Origin: JBBREP01 sp036501845
GTDB taxonomy: Bacteria; Actinomycetota; Acidimicrobiia; IMCC26256; PALSA-610
DNA length: 64,000 nucleotides
Assembly (NCBI GenBank): GCA_036501845.1
Contig: DASXZO010000036.1
Coordinates: 98,037 to 162,036, forward strand
Reading direction: 5' to 3'
The notes beneath the pieces were generated by a model. It worked only from the letters and a program-made list of their open reading frames with translations. It had not been told where the DNA came from and did not search any database. The position numbers and the translations under genes are program-made. Numbering within the stretch: position 1 is the stretch's first letter; the number at the start of each line of letters is the position of its first letter. This document shows positions 50,672 through 60,314 of this stretch, in pieces.

Positions 50672-52495
50672 ATGAGGATTCGGGCCAGAGTGCTCGTGGC
50701 CGCATGTGCGGCGATCGGCATGGCGAACGTGTTCGCGGCGGGCACGTCGACGGCCCACGCGGCCGTGCCGCGCACCCACACCGGCGTGGTGCCCAACGAC
50801 CCCCCGCTCACCGACGGCACCCGCTTCCACGAGAACGGCGGCAGCGCCGAGTACATCTCGTGGTTCGGTGCCTCGCTCCCCCTCTCGTCGGGCGACGCCC
50901 GCGCCTACAGCGCCGAGGGCAACAAGGCCGTCTCCACAGTCGCCGCCGGCTACGTGGCCGCCCACCCCGCCAGCGACTTCCCGGCGCACAAGGCGTTCCG
51001 CATCGTCGGTTCGCTGTCGGAGTACGTGTACGACGGCGAGGAGATCCTGCCGTTGAGCCCGGGCGACACGACGAGTTGCCTCGGCAACCTCGGGCAGTCG
51101 CGGCTCGCGATCACCCCCGAGCTCTGGGCGCGGCCGTTCCCACTCGGTCCCGCCACCACGTGCGACAAGCCCAAGGCGCTCGGACCGTTCTCGCTCGTGC
51201 AGACCTACTCGCCGCCCGAGGACCCGCTCGGGCTGTTCGACGCAGCGGCGGCGCACCCGGCCGAAGCGAGACCATTCGACACGTCGCTCAACATTGACGA
51301 GGAGGCGTTCGAAATAGGCAGCACGCTGGTCGGCGACTTCAACGGCGACGGTCGCGCCGATCAGCTCATTTACGGCGAGGGCGACGGTCCCGACGCGATC
51401 TGGTACGGCACGGCCAACGCCTTCGAGCTCGGTCCGGCCATCACCGTGAACGGTGACTACGAACCGGTGGTCGGCGACTTCAACGGCGACGGCCGCGCCG
51501 ATGTGCTGTGGTACGCCCCGGACGGCTCGGTCGGTGGCTTCTCGTCGAGTGTGTGGTACGGGCGTCCCGGGAACGCCGGCTTCCTCGGCGGCCCGACGAT
51601 CCCGACACCGCCGCAGTCGACCATCTCGATCGAGCCGCCGTTCCACATCGAGATCACGCAGTACCTACCGCTGGTCGGCGACTTCAACGGTGACGGCCGC
51701 GCCGATGTGTACTTCTCGTTGCTCGAGACGACGCAACAGTCGCGTCCACCAAACGTCGTGTGGTACGGCAAAGTGACCGGATTCAATGTCGGCACCAAGT
51801 CGACGGCGCCGTTCGTCGACGATTCGAGCCCGTTCCCGCTCGAACGCAATCGGCTCGAACGTGTTGCGCAGTTCGCGCGCAACAAGTTGGCAGTGACGCC
51901 GTCCCATCCGACGCGCATCTACCTCATCGAACCGCCATCCATCGGCGACTTCAACGGCGACGGCAAGGACGACCTTCTCTGGTATGCGCCCGGCCACACG
52001 AAGCTCTGGCACGGTGCGGGGCCTGCGGCCGGCTTCACCAACGCCACCGTTGCGACCGTGTATGGCGCGTACGAACCCGTCGTTGGTGACTTTGACGGCG
52101 ACGGCAGCGCCGACATCTTCTGGTACGCGCCAGGTCCGGGTGGCGACGCGCTTTGGCGCGGTACGGGGTCAGGCTTCGTGCACGGTGCCGCCGTCAGTGT
52201 CAGCGGCGAGTACTTCCCGGTCGCTGCCGACTACAACGGCGACGGCAAAACGGACATCTTCTGGTACGACGGCGAAACCGGGCACCACCACACCTGGTTC
52301 GGCCGCGCATCGGGCTTCACCCACGCCGCCGACAGCGTCACAGCTGCCGACTCGGAAGACGACTTCGTGCTCCCGACCGCCGCCGATTTCAACGGCGACG
52401 GGCATGCCGATCTGCTGCTCTATCGGGATCACCTCGTCGAGACACCGAACACGTTCTCGGACAGTGTCACCGAGACGCTTTGGCACGCGCACTGA
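50672..52495 (+). CDS. Secreted FG-GAP/VCBS repeat protein
   Basis: A 607-residue exported protein. The signal peptide is MRIRARVLVAACAAIGMANV up to about AHA at residue 31. A unique N-terminal domain of about 185 residues is followed by seven FG-GAP-type repeats with the calcium-loop motif DFNGDGRAD or variants (from about residue 220 to the end), each followed by LWYA-like strands. They should form a beta-propeller of integrin-like type. The role is likely in surface binding. The stop is followed by a short CCGCCAG/CTGGCGG palindrome. Confidence 0.88.
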   Translation: MRIRARVLVAACAAIGMANVFAAGTSTAHAAVPRTHTGVVPNDPPLTDGTRFHENGGSAEYISWFGASLPLSSGDARAYSAEGNKAVSTVAAGYVAAHPASDFPAHKAFRIVGSLSEYVYDGEEILPLSPGDTTSCLGNLGQSRLAITPELWARPFPLGPATTCDKPKALGPFSLVQTYSPPEDPLGLFDAAAAHPAEARPFDTSLNIDEEAFEIGSTLVGDFNGDGRADQLIYGEGDGPDAIWYGTANAFELGPAITVNGDYEPVVGDFNGDGRADVLWYAPDGSVGGFSSSVWYGRPGNAGFLGGPTIPTPPQSTISIEPPFHIEITQYLPLVGDFNGDGRADVYFSLLETTQQSRPPNVVWYGKVTGFNVGTKSTAPFVDDSSPFPLERNRLERVAQFARNKLAVTPSHPTRIYLIEPPSIGDFNGDGKDDLLWYAPGHTKLWHGAGPAAGFTNATVATVYGAYEPVVGDFDGDGSADIFWYAPGPGGDALWRGTGSGFVHGAAVSVSGEYFPVAADYNGDGKTDIFWYDGETGHHHTWFGRASGFTHAADSVTAADSEDDFVLPTAADFNGDGHADLLLYRDHLVETPNTFSDSVTETLWHAH

Positions 52496-52517
52496 CGGGG
52501 CCGCCAGACTGGCGGGC

Positions 52518-52910
52518 ATGACCGACGCCCGCACACCAACCGACACGGTCCGCGACTTCTGCGCGGCATGGACGCGCCTCGACATCGACGAGTTGCTCGG
52601 TTACTTCACGCCCGACGCGGTGTACCACAACATCCCGGTGGATCCGGTGGTGGGTGTCGACGCGATCCGAGCGATGATGTCGATGTTCACCACGGGCGTC
52701 GAGCGAATCGAGTTTCGCGTCAAGAACCTTGCCACTACAGGCAACGTGGTGATGACCGAACGCGTCGACGTGTTCGTGCAACCCGACCGCACGATCGAGT
52801 TGCCGGTGATGGGCACGTTCGAAGTGGTCGACGGCAAGATCGCGGCGTGGCGCGACTACTTCGACCTCAATCAGTACATGACCCAAGCAGGACTCGCGGG
52901 CGCGGGCTGA
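52518..52910 (+). CDS. Limonene-1,2-epoxide hydrolase-like (SnoaL-fold) protein
   Basis: A 130-residue protein of the SnoaL/NTF2 fold. The layout resembles the limonene-epoxide hydrolase family: FCAAWTRLDIDELLGYFTPDAVYHNIPVDPVVG, an ERVDVF strand, and LPVMGTFEVVDGKIAAWRDYFDLNQY. Catalytic Asp-Arg-Asp candidates are present (Asp of ERVDVF, Arg and Asp of WRDYFD). The substrate is unknown, and terpenoid or steroid epoxide is possible. It is followed by the nested palindrome and the convergent glnK. Confidence 0.87.
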   Translation: MTDARTPTDTVRDFCAAWTRLDIDELLGYFTPDAVYHNIPVDPVVGVDAIRAMMSMFTTGVERIEFRVKNLATTGNVVMTERVDVFVQPDRTIELPVMGTFEVVDGKIAAWRDYFDLNQYMTQAGLAGAG

Positions 52911-52918
52911 CAACGCGG

Positions 52919-52966
52919 CTTCTGGGTGCAGTCACCCCGCCAGAGCGGGGCTGCTGCACCCAGAAG
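52919..52966. repeat. Nested palindromic repeat, copy 2
   Basis: CTTCTGGGTGCAG (52919-52931) pairs perfectly with CTGCACCCAGAAG (52954-52966), with an inner CCCCGC/GCGGGG stem. It matches copy 1 at 39.13 kb. It lies between convergent genes and is probably a bidirectional terminator derived from a dispersed palindromic element. Confidence 0.82.
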
Positions 52967-52992
52967 CATGTAAAAGGGCCTGCAACGACTGC

Positions 52993-53331
52993 CTACAGCG
53001 CGTCGGGGCCGATCTCGCCGGTGCGGACGCGGGCGAGGTGCTCCACAGGCGTGACCCACACCTTGCCGTCACCGATCTTGTCGGTGCGCGCCGCCTTCAC
53101 CACCGCGTCGGCGATGTCGAGCGCATCGGAATCATCGGCAAGGATCTCAATCCGCACCTTCGGCACGAAGTCGATCTTGTACTCCGCGCCGCGATACACC
53201 TCGGTGTGGCCGCGCTGGCGGCCGAAGCCCTGCACTTCGGTGACGGTCATGCCGTGCGCGCCGGCGGCGAGCGCGGCCTCCTTCACCTCTTCGAGCTTGT
53301 GCGGCTTGATGACTGCAATCACGCTCTTCAT
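52993..53331 (-). CDS. glnK: PII nitrogen regulatory protein (GlnK/GlnB type), copy 1
   Basis: A 112-residue PII protein. The T-loop GFGRQRGHTEVYRGAEYKIDF carries Tyr 51, the site modified by GlnD. The B-loop TDKIGDGKVWV and C-loop follow the family. PII senses 2-oxoglutarate and ATP/ADP and plugs the Amt channel. Its ATG overlaps the stop of amtB (ATGA), the canonical amtB-glnK arrangement. It is the last gene of the block before the nested palindrome. Confidence 0.94.
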   Translation of the reverse strand: MKSVIAVIKPHKLEEVKEAALAAGAHGMTVTEVQGFGRQRGHTEVYRGAEYKIDFVPKVRIEILADDSDALDIADAVVKAARTDKIGDGKVWVTPVEHLARVRTGEIGPDAL

Positions 53332-55046
53332 GACCTCTCCGTTCCAGAGCTCGCGCCGCTGCCTGCAGAGACCGTGGCTGGTCCCTCGACAACATGCCCC
53401 GCGTCGGAGCGGTGGAGCAAGAAGTCGGGGTACGCCAGCGCGCCCATCTCGGGAAGGTCGAGCCCGGCGATCTCGTCGGCCTCGTTCGACCGCAGACCGA
53501 TCGTGCGCTTCACGATCACGAAGAACAGGATCGTCGCCAGCGAGCACCAGAGCACGAGCACGATCGCCGATGTGAGCTGGGCCATGAATTGCCCGGCGTC
53601 GCCGTAGAACAGTCCCTTCACCGGTCCGCTCACCCCATTGAAGCCGAAGCCGTACGTGCCGTCGGCGAACAGGCCCAGCGCGAGCACGCCCCACAGGCCG
53701 TTCACCCCGTGCACTGCGACCGCACCGACCGGGTCGTCGACGTGGAACCACTGGTCGACGCCGACCACGGCAACCACCACGAGCACGCCGGCGACGAGAC
53801 CGATCACCATCGCGGCCCACGGCGCCACGTACGCACACGGCGCGGTGATCGCGACGAGCCCGGCGAGCAGTCCGTTACACGTCATCGACGGATCGGGCTT
53901 GCCGTACTTCCACCACATCGTGAACATCGCCGAGAGCAACCCGAACGCCGACGCCAGGATCGTGTTCACGATCACCACCATGAAGCGAAAATCGGTGGCC
54001 GCGAAGGTGGACGCGCCGTTGAAGCCCATCCATCCGACGAGCAGGATCATCGTGCCGAGGAACGCCATCGGCAGGTGGTGACCCGGGATCGCTCGAGGTT
54101 TGCCGTTCTTGTCGTACTTACCGATGCGAGGCCCGAGGATCTTCGCGCCCCAGAAGGCGGCGACACCGCCCATCGCATGGACCACGCCGGATCCGGCGAA
54201 GTCGAGTGCGCCGTGCCCCCACTGCGGGCCGAACACACCGAGTTGCGACAGCCATCCGCCGCCCCACACCCAGTTGCCGTACACCGGGTACAGCAGCATC
54301 GATGCGAACAGGCCCCACACGATGAACGCCGAGAACTTGAAACGTTCGGCCATTGCGCCGGTGGGGATCGTCGCCGTGGCGTCCATGAACACCAGTTGGA
54401 AGAAGAAGAAGCCCATGATGCCCACGTCGTAGGCGTGGCCACCGAGGAAGAAGCCTCCGTGGGCGATCAAATTCCAGTGCCCGACATGAAGAGATCCGGA
54501 GAGCGGTGTGATCCCTAAACCCGGATTCGATACTGCGCCGAACATCAGCGCGTAACCGCACACGAACCACCCCGCGACGCCGAGCGCGAAGATCACGAGG
54601 TTCATCATCATCGTGTGCGCGGCGTTCTTCGCGCGCGTGAAGCCGGTTTCGACGAGTGCGAAGCCGGCCTGCATGAAGAGGACGAGGATGCCGCCGACGG
54701 TGAGCCACGCGTAGTTGATGGCAAGGTGGTCGCGAGCCACTTGCTGCGTCACCGTCGGGAGCACCTGATCTTGCGGGGTGCCAACCGGCACGATCGCCGT
54801 CACGCTCGTCTTGTCGGTGCCGGTCTTCACACCGTTCTTGTCACCGTTCGACGCGCTGGCCACGCCGGCGAGGCCCGTGAGGCCGAGGATCAAGAACACG
54901 AGCGAGGCAACGAGCGCCCTCACGAGACGCCGGCGATACACCTGCGTCAGCTCACCAGCGCGAAGCCCAGCCTTGCGCCGGCGCCAGCGATACACCGCTG
55001 GCGTGAGCAGCGCGCCCACGAGCAGCACGACAGACACGACGTACAC
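53328..55046 (-). CDS. amtB: Ammonium transporter Amt, copy 1
   Basis: A 572-residue Amt/Rh channel with eleven or more helices. The twin pore histidines are in DFAGSGVVHAMGG and DDPVGAVAVHGVNGLWG, and FMQAGFALVETGFTRAKN is typical. Before the Amt core lie about 100 extra residues with an extra N-terminal helix, RRRKAGLRAGELTQVYRRR and a second helix. The GTG at 55046 is supported by GGGGAGGG. The core is preceded by a 14-bp-stem hairpin that separates this pair from the other amt-glnK pair. Confidence 0.94.
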   Translation of the reverse strand: MYVVSVVLLVGALLTPAVYRWRRRKAGLRAGELTQVYRRRLVRALVASLVFLILGLTGLAGVASASNGDKNGVKTGTDKTSVTAIVPVGTPQDQVLPTVTQQVARDHLAINYAWLTVGGILVLFMQAGFALVETGFTRAKNAAHTMMMNLVIFALGVAGWFVCGYALMFGAVSNPGLGITPLSGSLHVGHWNLIAHGGFFLGGHAYDVGIMGFFFFQLVFMDATATIPTGAMAERFKFSAFIVWGLFASMLLYPVYGNWVWGGGWLSQLGVFGPQWGHGALDFAGSGVVHAMGGVAAFWGAKILGPRIGKYDKNGKPRAIPGHHLPMAFLGTMILLVGWMGFNGASTFAATDFRFMVVIVNTILASAFGLLSAMFTMWWKYGKPDPSMTCNGLLAGLVAITAPCAYVAPWAAMVIGLVAGVLVVVAVVGVDQWFHVDDPVGAVAVHGVNGLWGVLALGLFADGTYGFGFNGVSGPVKGLFYGDAGQFMAQLTSAIVLVLWCSLATILFFVIVKRTIGLRSNEADEIAGLDLPEMGALAYPDFLLHRSDAGHVVEGPATVSAGSGASSGTERS

Positions 55047-55150
55047 GGACCCTCCCCTGCATGCCCCGACCGATCGCGGTCGTGTGCGTTCGTTGCAAGG
55101 TAAGAGTCATGTGTTTCGGGCGCGAGCCCACTATGTGAACGGCGCGTTAC

Positions 55151-55186
55151 GCGACCGCTCAGCAGGCCGTCATGCTGAGCGGTCGC
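55151..55186. terminator. Hairpin between the two amt-glnK pairs
   Basis: GCGACCGCTCAGCA (55151-55164) pairs perfectly with TGCTGAGCGGTCGC (55173-55186) over an 8-nt loop, giving a 14-bp stem. It follows the upstream glnK by 24 bases on the minus strand. It is likely a terminator or attenuator that lowers read-through into the second amt-glnK pair. Confidence 0.75.
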
Positions 55187-55210
55187 GATGCGCTTCACGG
55201 GCTGATCAGG

Positions 55211-55552
55211 TCACAAGGCGTCACCGTCGCGCTCGCCGGTGCGGATGCGCATGACCCGGGCCAGATCGACGGCCCAGATCTTGCCGTCGCCGATCTTTCC
55301 GGTGCGGGCGTGCGCAGCGATGATGTCGATCACCTTGTCGGCGTCGCCGGTCTCACAGAGCACCTCGATCTTCACCTTCGGGACGAAATCGACCTTGTAC
55401 TCGGTGCCGCGCCACGTCTCGCTCTTGCCGCCTTGGCGGCCGTAGCCCTGCACCTCCGAGACCGTGAGCCCGAGGATGCCGGCGCCTCGAAGTGCCTCTT
55501 TCACCTCCTCGAGCTTGAACGGCTTGATGATCCCAGTCACTAAGTACGCCAT
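55211..55552 (-). CDS. glnK: PII nitrogen regulatory protein, copy 2
   Basis: A 113-residue PII protein. Its T-loop GYGRQGGKSETWRGTEYKVDF has the modified Tyr at residue 52, one residue later than usual because of an extra N-terminal residue. TGKIGDGKIW forms the B-loop. It is clearly diverged from copy 1, so the two may serve their own Amt partner. It overlaps the stop of the upstream amt gene by one base. Confidence 0.94.
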   Translation of the reverse strand: MAYLVTGIIKPFKLEEVKEALRGAGILGLTVSEVQGYGRQGGKSETWRGTEYKVDFVPKVKIEVLCETGDADKVIDIIAAHARTGKIGDGKIWAVDLARVMRIRTGERDGDAL

Positions 55553-57150
55553 CAGACCGGCTCCTCGATCTTGTCGCCCGACGGGCTATCGAGACGGATA
55601 CCGCTCGGTGGCAGACCGCTCGGCGTGCTGTACGACATTCCCTGCCCGAACTCCATGTGGTAGGCGGGCGTGCCGTGCTCGTGGATGTCGAGCCCTTCGA
55701 GCTCACCGTCTTCGGACACTCGCAACGTCCAGCTGCCTCTGATCGCTTTCACGGCATACATGATGATCAGTGATACTCCGAGTACCACGACCACACAGGT
55801 TGCGCTGCCGATGAACTGCGCTTTCAACTGACCCCAGCCACCGCCGTACAACAACCCCTTCACGGTGGTGGTCGTATCGGTGCCGTCGGCTGTGGGGATG
55901 CCATAGGCACCCGTTGCCCATAACCCGAGACTCAACGTGCCCCAGATCCCGGCGAAGCCGTGCACTGCGACTGCACCGATCGGGTCGTCCCAGCGCATGT
56001 ACTCCATGAAGTCGACGCCGAGCGGCACGATGATGCCTGCGATCGCGCCGATCCACAGCGCTCCGGCCGGTGACACCCAGTAACACGGACAGGTGATCGC
56101 GACCAGGCCGCCGAGGAAGCCGTTCACCGACATTCCGAGGTCCCAGGTCTTCGATCTCGGATACACGAACAGCACCGCAACCAGTCCGGCTGAACACGCC
56201 GCGAGTGTGGTGTTCGCCGACACTCGGCCGATGCCTTCCCAGTCCATGGCCGACAGCGTCGAGCCCGGGTTGAAGCCGTACCAACCGAACCACAGGATCA
56301 CGCCACCGAGCGCACCCAGCGCCAGGTCGTGCGGCGGCATTGGGCCGCCACCGTCGCGCTTGAACTTGCGGCCGATACGAGGACCGAGGGCGATGCAGCC
56401 GGCGAGGGCGATCATGCCGCCCACCGTGTGCACCACCGTGGAGCCGGCAAAGTCACGGAAGTTCGCGCCGCTGGTGTGGAACACGGTCTTGAACAGGAAG
56501 CCCTTCGGGTTCTGCAACCAACCGCCCGGACCCCAAGCCCAGTGGCCGAAGATCGGGTAGATGAAGCCCGACACCATGATGCTGTAGATGATGTCGCCCT
56601 TGAATCCGGTGCGACCCACCATGGCGCCCGACGTGACGGTCGACGCGGTGTCGGCGAACGCGAATTGGAACAAGAAGAACGCGAGGAACGCCACACCGGT
56701 GCCGCCGTACGCGGCCGGGTAGTTGTGCAGGAAGAAGTACTGGTGCCCGATGAACCCGTTCCCGATGCCGAACTGGAACGAAAAACCGATGGCCCAGTAC
56801 AAGACGCCGCACAGGCAGGTGTCGAACACGCACTCCATGAGCACGTTCACCGACTCCCTCGACCGGGCAAAGCCCGCTTCGAGGGCCATGAACCCCGCCT
56901 GCATGAAGAAGACGAGGAACGCGGTCACCAACACCCACACCGTGTTGATGGGGCTCACGAAGTCGTTCGGCTTGTGCGTCGACGACGACACTGCTGCGCC
57001 GACTGGTGTGTCGACGAACATCATGAAGCCCTTGATGATGGCAAGGAGCAACAGGATGCCTGTCATCTTCGCCCCGAGGAGCAGCGCGAACGCTCGACGC
57101 GTTTCGCGTTCCTTGAAGGCACGGATGTTGCGTAACCGCTGTCTGATCAT
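55552..57150 (-). CDS. Ammonium transporter Amt, copy 2
   Basis: A 532-residue Amt channel. Pore histidines lie in DFAGSTVVHTVGG and DDPIGAVAVHGFAGIWG; FMQAGFMALEAGFARSRESVN is the conserved second helix. It has an N-terminal segment (MIRQRLRNIRAFKERETRRA) and helix before the core, and a C-terminal tail ending DKIEEPV. ATG 57150 was chosen because the frame farther upstream reads glnD antisense. It is divergent from glnD across 112 bases, which hold no clear GlnR box that I can see. Confidence 0.93.
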   Translation of the reverse strand: MIRQRLRNIRAFKERETRRAFALLLGAKMTGILLLLAIIKGFMMFVDTPVGAAVSSSTHKPNDFVSPINTVWVLVTAFLVFFMQAGFMALEAGFARSRESVNVLMECVFDTCLCGVLYWAIGFSFQFGIGNGFIGHQYFFLHNYPAAYGGTGVAFLAFFLFQFAFADTASTVTSGAMVGRTGFKGDIIYSIMVSGFIYPIFGHWAWGPGGWLQNPKGFLFKTVFHTSGANFRDFAGSTVVHTVGGMIALAGCIALGPRIGRKFKRDGGGPMPPHDLALGALGGVILWFGWYGFNPGSTLSAMDWEGIGRVSANTTLAACSAGLVAVLFVYPRSKTWDLGMSVNGFLGGLVAITCPCYWVSPAGALWIGAIAGIIVPLGVDFMEYMRWDDPIGAVAVHGFAGIWGTLSLGLWATGAYGIPTADGTDTTTTVKGLLYGGGWGQLKAQFIGSATCVVVVLGVSLIIMYAVKAIRGSWTLRVSEDGELEGLDIHEHGTPAYHMEFGQGMSYSTPSGLPPSGIRLDSPSGDKIEEPV

Positions 57151-57262
57151 GGTTCCGCAAGGTACGGACACCCCGTTTCGGGAAAATGTGTCGTGTGTGA
57201 ACGCCGTTTGTCTGACGATGACGGGACGATGACATCGCCCGGCGCCCCGTAGCCTCGCGTCC

Positions 57263-59599
57263 GTGCCGACCGCGCAACCCGGGAAACTCGACCGCGCGCC
57301 GCTGCTCGCCGACCGGTCGATCACCGGGAGCGAGTGGGCGCGCCGCTACAGCGATTTCGTCGACGAGTGGTTGCGGACGATGTTCGCGGCACAACTCGAA
57401 GAACTCGGCACCCACGACGTCGCGCTCGTCGCCGTGGGTGGATTCGGTCGCGCCGAGCTGTGCCCGGAAAGCGATGTCGACCTCGCGTTACTGCATCGCG
57501 GCCATCCCGAGATCGCGCGCATCGCCGAGCAGATCTGGTATCCGATCTGGGATGCAGGCTTCAAACTCGGTCACGCGGTGGGCACGGTCAACGAGCTGAG
57601 TGCTCTCGCGAGCTCCGACCTCGACACCGGCACCGCGTATTTGTCGCTGCGACTCGTCTCCGGCGACGTCGCGCTCGCCGAGGATCTCGCCTCGCGCGCG
57701 CGGGCGCGCTGGGAGAAGCTCGCGAAGCGGCGAGTACCCGAGCTCGCCGCGCGCGTCGTGGAACGCCACGCGGCCGTCGACGACGTGGCCTTCACGCTCG
57801 AACCCGACCTCAAAGAGGGACGCGGCGGCCTGCGCGACGTGCACTCGTTGCTCTGGCTGGAGGCCGCGTATCCGATCTTGGCGCCGGGCGACGCCAAGGA
57901 ACTCGCCGATGCGTACGAGGTGCTGCTCGCGGTGCGCGTCGAGCTGCAGCGCCTCACCGGCCGCCCGAGCAACGTCGTTGCGCTGCAGGATCAGGACGTG
58001 CTCGCGGAGGTGCTCGGCGACACCGACGCCGACGCGCTCATGGGCCGCGTCGCCACCGCGGCGCGCACGATCACCTGGATCGGCGACGACGTGTGGCAGC
58101 GCGTCATGCATCCGGAGCGCGGTCGCATCGGCGGCCGCGCGCCGCGCGCCGTCACGCTCGGACCCGGTATCACGCTACGCGGCCACCGCGTGTACGCCGA
58201 CGCGGCGCGCTTGCCGCAACACGACCCGTCGCTCGCGTTGCGCGTCGCGAACCTTGCGATCGAGCAAGCCGCCACGATCGACCGCGACGCGCTGGCCGCA
58301 GTGTCGGCATGCTCGGTGGCACCGGGACCGCGCTGGCCCGACGACACACGCGAGCTGTTCGTGTCGCTGCTGCTCACCGGCCGGCCCGCGATCGCGGCGA
58401 TGGAAGCCCTCGATCGCAGCGGCGCGCTCACCGCGCTGCTGCCCGAGTGGTCGGCCGTCCGCTGCAAGCCGCAGCGCAACGCCTATCACCGCTTCACCGT
58501 CGACCGGCACCTGCTCGAGACCGCCGCCAATGCGGCCCGGTTCGCGGGTCGCGTCAACCGGCCCGACCTCCTCGTGCTCGCGGGCCTGTTGCACGACATC
58601 GGCAAGGGCACCACGGGCGGTGACCACATCGCGCTGGGCATCCCGTTGGTGCGCACGATCCTCGAGCGAATGGGCTACGGCCCCGCCGATATCGACACCG
58701 TGTGCCTGCTCGTGGAGCACCACTTGTTGCTGTCGGAGGTGGCAACCCGCCGCGACCTCGACGATCCGGCCACGATCCGCCACGTCGCGACCTTCGTGGG
58801 CGACGTCGACATGTTGTCGTTGCTCGCCGCGCTCACCGAGGCCGATTCGCTCGCAACCGGACCGACCGCATGGGGACCGGCCAAGGTGCGCCTGGTCGCG
58901 CTCCTCGTGGAACGCACCGACCGCATGTTGCGCAGCGGCGACGCAGTGTCGGCCGACGGCATCGCGCTCGGCATCGCACCCTTCCCCACCCCGGAGCAAC
59001 TGCGCGCGCTGGGCGAACCGGGCACGCACATCCATGGCACCGGCGACACGTTGAGCGTGATGACCGACGACCGGCCCGGCGGCTTCAGCCGTATCGCCGG
59101 CGTGCTCGCACTGCACGGCCTCGACGTGGCGGCCGCCGACGCGTTCTCCGACGAGAACGGTCGCGCGCTCTCGGTGTTCTCGGTGGTCGATCCGTTCGGT
59201 GACGGTCCTGACTGGTCCCGAGTGGTCGACGACCTCGCTCGCGCGCTCGATGACGGGCTCGCGCTCCGCGCTCGTGTCGGCGAGCGTGCCCGCCGTTACG
59301 AGCGTCGCTCCAAGCCGCCGCCTGACGCGCGCACCACCGTGACGTTCGACAACGACGTGTCCGACACCGCCACGGTGATCGACGTGCAGACCGTCGACGG
59401 GGTCGGTGTGCTGTTCCGCGTGACTGCGGCGCTCGCGGAGTTCGATCTCGACATTCGCACGGCACGCGTCAACACGATGGGCACGCTGGTGCTCGACGCG
59501 TTCTACGTGCGCGACCGCTCCGGTCGCAAGCTCGCCGACGTCGCGACGCTCGACGAGATTGCGCTCGCCGTGCGCGACGCGCTCGACGTGCGCAACTGA
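57263..59599 (+). CDS. glnD: PII nucleotidylyltransferase GlnD
   Basis: A 778-residue bifunctional sensor enzyme. The nucleotidyltransferase motif is GGFGRAELCPESDVDLALLH (about residues 60-79). An HD phosphohydrolase domain with LAGLLHDIGKG follows near 435, and two C-terminal ACT domains bind glutamine (DRPGGFSRIAGVLALHGLDV and VLFRVTAALAEFDLDIRTAR). It modifies PII at the T-loop Tyr when nitrogen is low; in actinobacteria the group is often AMP. GTG start, divergent from the amt-glnK genes it should control. Confidence 0.95.
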   Translation: MPTAQPGKLDRAPLLADRSITGSEWARRYSDFVDEWLRTMFAAQLEELGTHDVALVAVGGFGRAELCPESDVDLALLHRGHPEIARIAEQIWYPIWDAGFKLGHAVGTVNELSALASSDLDTGTAYLSLRLVSGDVALAEDLASRARARWEKLAKRRVPELAARVVERHAAVDDVAFTLEPDLKEGRGGLRDVHSLLWLEAAYPILAPGDAKELADAYEVLLAVRVELQRLTGRPSNVVALQDQDVLAEVLGDTDADALMGRVATAARTITWIGDDVWQRVMHPERGRIGGRAPRAVTLGPGITLRGHRVYADAARLPQHDPSLALRVANLAIEQAATIDRDALAAVSACSVAPGPRWPDDTRELFVSLLLTGRPAIAAMEALDRSGALTALLPEWSAVRCKPQRNAYHRFTVDRHLLETAANAARFAGRVNRPDLLVLAGLLHDIGKGTTGGDHIALGIPLVRTILERMGYGPADIDTVCLLVEHHLLLSEVATRRDLDDPATIRHVATFVGDVDMLSLLAALTEADSLATGPTAWGPAKVRLVALLVERTDRMLRSGDAVSADGIALGIAPFPTPEQLRALGEPGTHIHGTGDTLSVMTDDRPGGFSRIAGVLALHGLDVAAADAFSDENGRALSVFSVVDPFGDGPDWSRVVDDLARALDDGLALRARVGERARRYERRSKPPPDARTTVTFDNDVSDTATVIDVQTVDGVGVLFRVTAALAEFDLDIRTARVNTMGTLVLDAFYVRDRSGRKLADVATLDEIALAVRDALDVRN

Positions 59600-59605
59600 T
59601 CGGGC

Positions 59606-60238
59606 TTACTCCACACCGAGCCACCCGGCGATGGCCAAGGCCACTGCCACGGCACCGACCACTGCGGTAGCCAAGGCGTCGGCCCACGTCCACGAGAGCT
59701 CGCGTATCGCCGCGGTTCCCAGCAGCGCGACGGCCGACTGCGCCGCGCCGATCGCAGAAAGGTGTCCGTCGGCGCGGAGCGCGTCGCTGGCAACGAGCGC
59801 GGCAATCCGCACCTTGCGCCGTGAGAGCACGAACAACGCCACCATCGAGACCACGGCGAGCACGACGCCCACGGGTGGATCGCCGCCCCGGTCGTGTTGC
59901 ACCAAGCGAAGCACGCCGATGACCACTGCCGAGGCGCCCACCGCTCCGAGGCACACCAGCACCACTTGATGTGCCAGCCGTTCACGCCGCTCCGACAGCG
60001 TGGCGTTGCGCAGCGCGTCGCGAAAGTGCACACCGAGGGTGATCGACCCCACGGCGTCGACGAGGCCGACCGCGCCGAGCGCCACGAACACGGCCGCGTT
60101 GCCGGACACTCCGATCACGATGGCGATTGCGCTGGTGCAGACCGTCCACGCGACGCTGACCACCGACACGCGGTACGCAGCCACCACGTGCCGGAGCGCC
60201 GGTTGCGTGCCTGCAGCCTCGGGTCGGGAACGCGCCAT
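59606..60238 (-). CDS. CDF-like (cation diffusion facilitator) membrane protein
   Basis: A 210-residue protein with about six hydrophobic segments. VDAVGSITLGVHFRDALRN and SDALRADGHLSAIGAAQSAVALLG resemble the membrane part of cation efflux proteins, including an ASDALRADG helix. The cytoplasmic C-terminal domain of a CDF protein is missing, so it may be a truncated or specialised relative. It is convergent with glnD, with 6 bases between the stops. Confidence 0.68.
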   Translation of the reverse strand: MARSRPEAAGTQPALRHVVAAYRVSVVSVAWTVCTSAIAIVIGVSGNAAVFVALGAVGLVDAVGSITLGVHFRDALRNATLSERRERLAHQVVLVCLGAVGASAVVIGVLRLVQHDRGGDPPVGVVLAVVSMVALFVLSRRKVRIAALVASDALRADGHLSAIGAAQSAVALLGTAAIRELSWTWADALATAVVGAVAVALAIAGWLGVE

Positions 60239-60314
60239 GGTCAGCTCCGATTGAACGTTGCCGACCAGACTTCCCGGCGCACCCAGTTGTACCGCCGTGG
60301 CATTCTACGGACCT

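Noticed and set aside
57151..57262. GlnR or AmtR box between amt and glnD
   Set aside because: Half-sites such as GAAAC and GTACC are present, but the spacings do not match the consensus on either strand.
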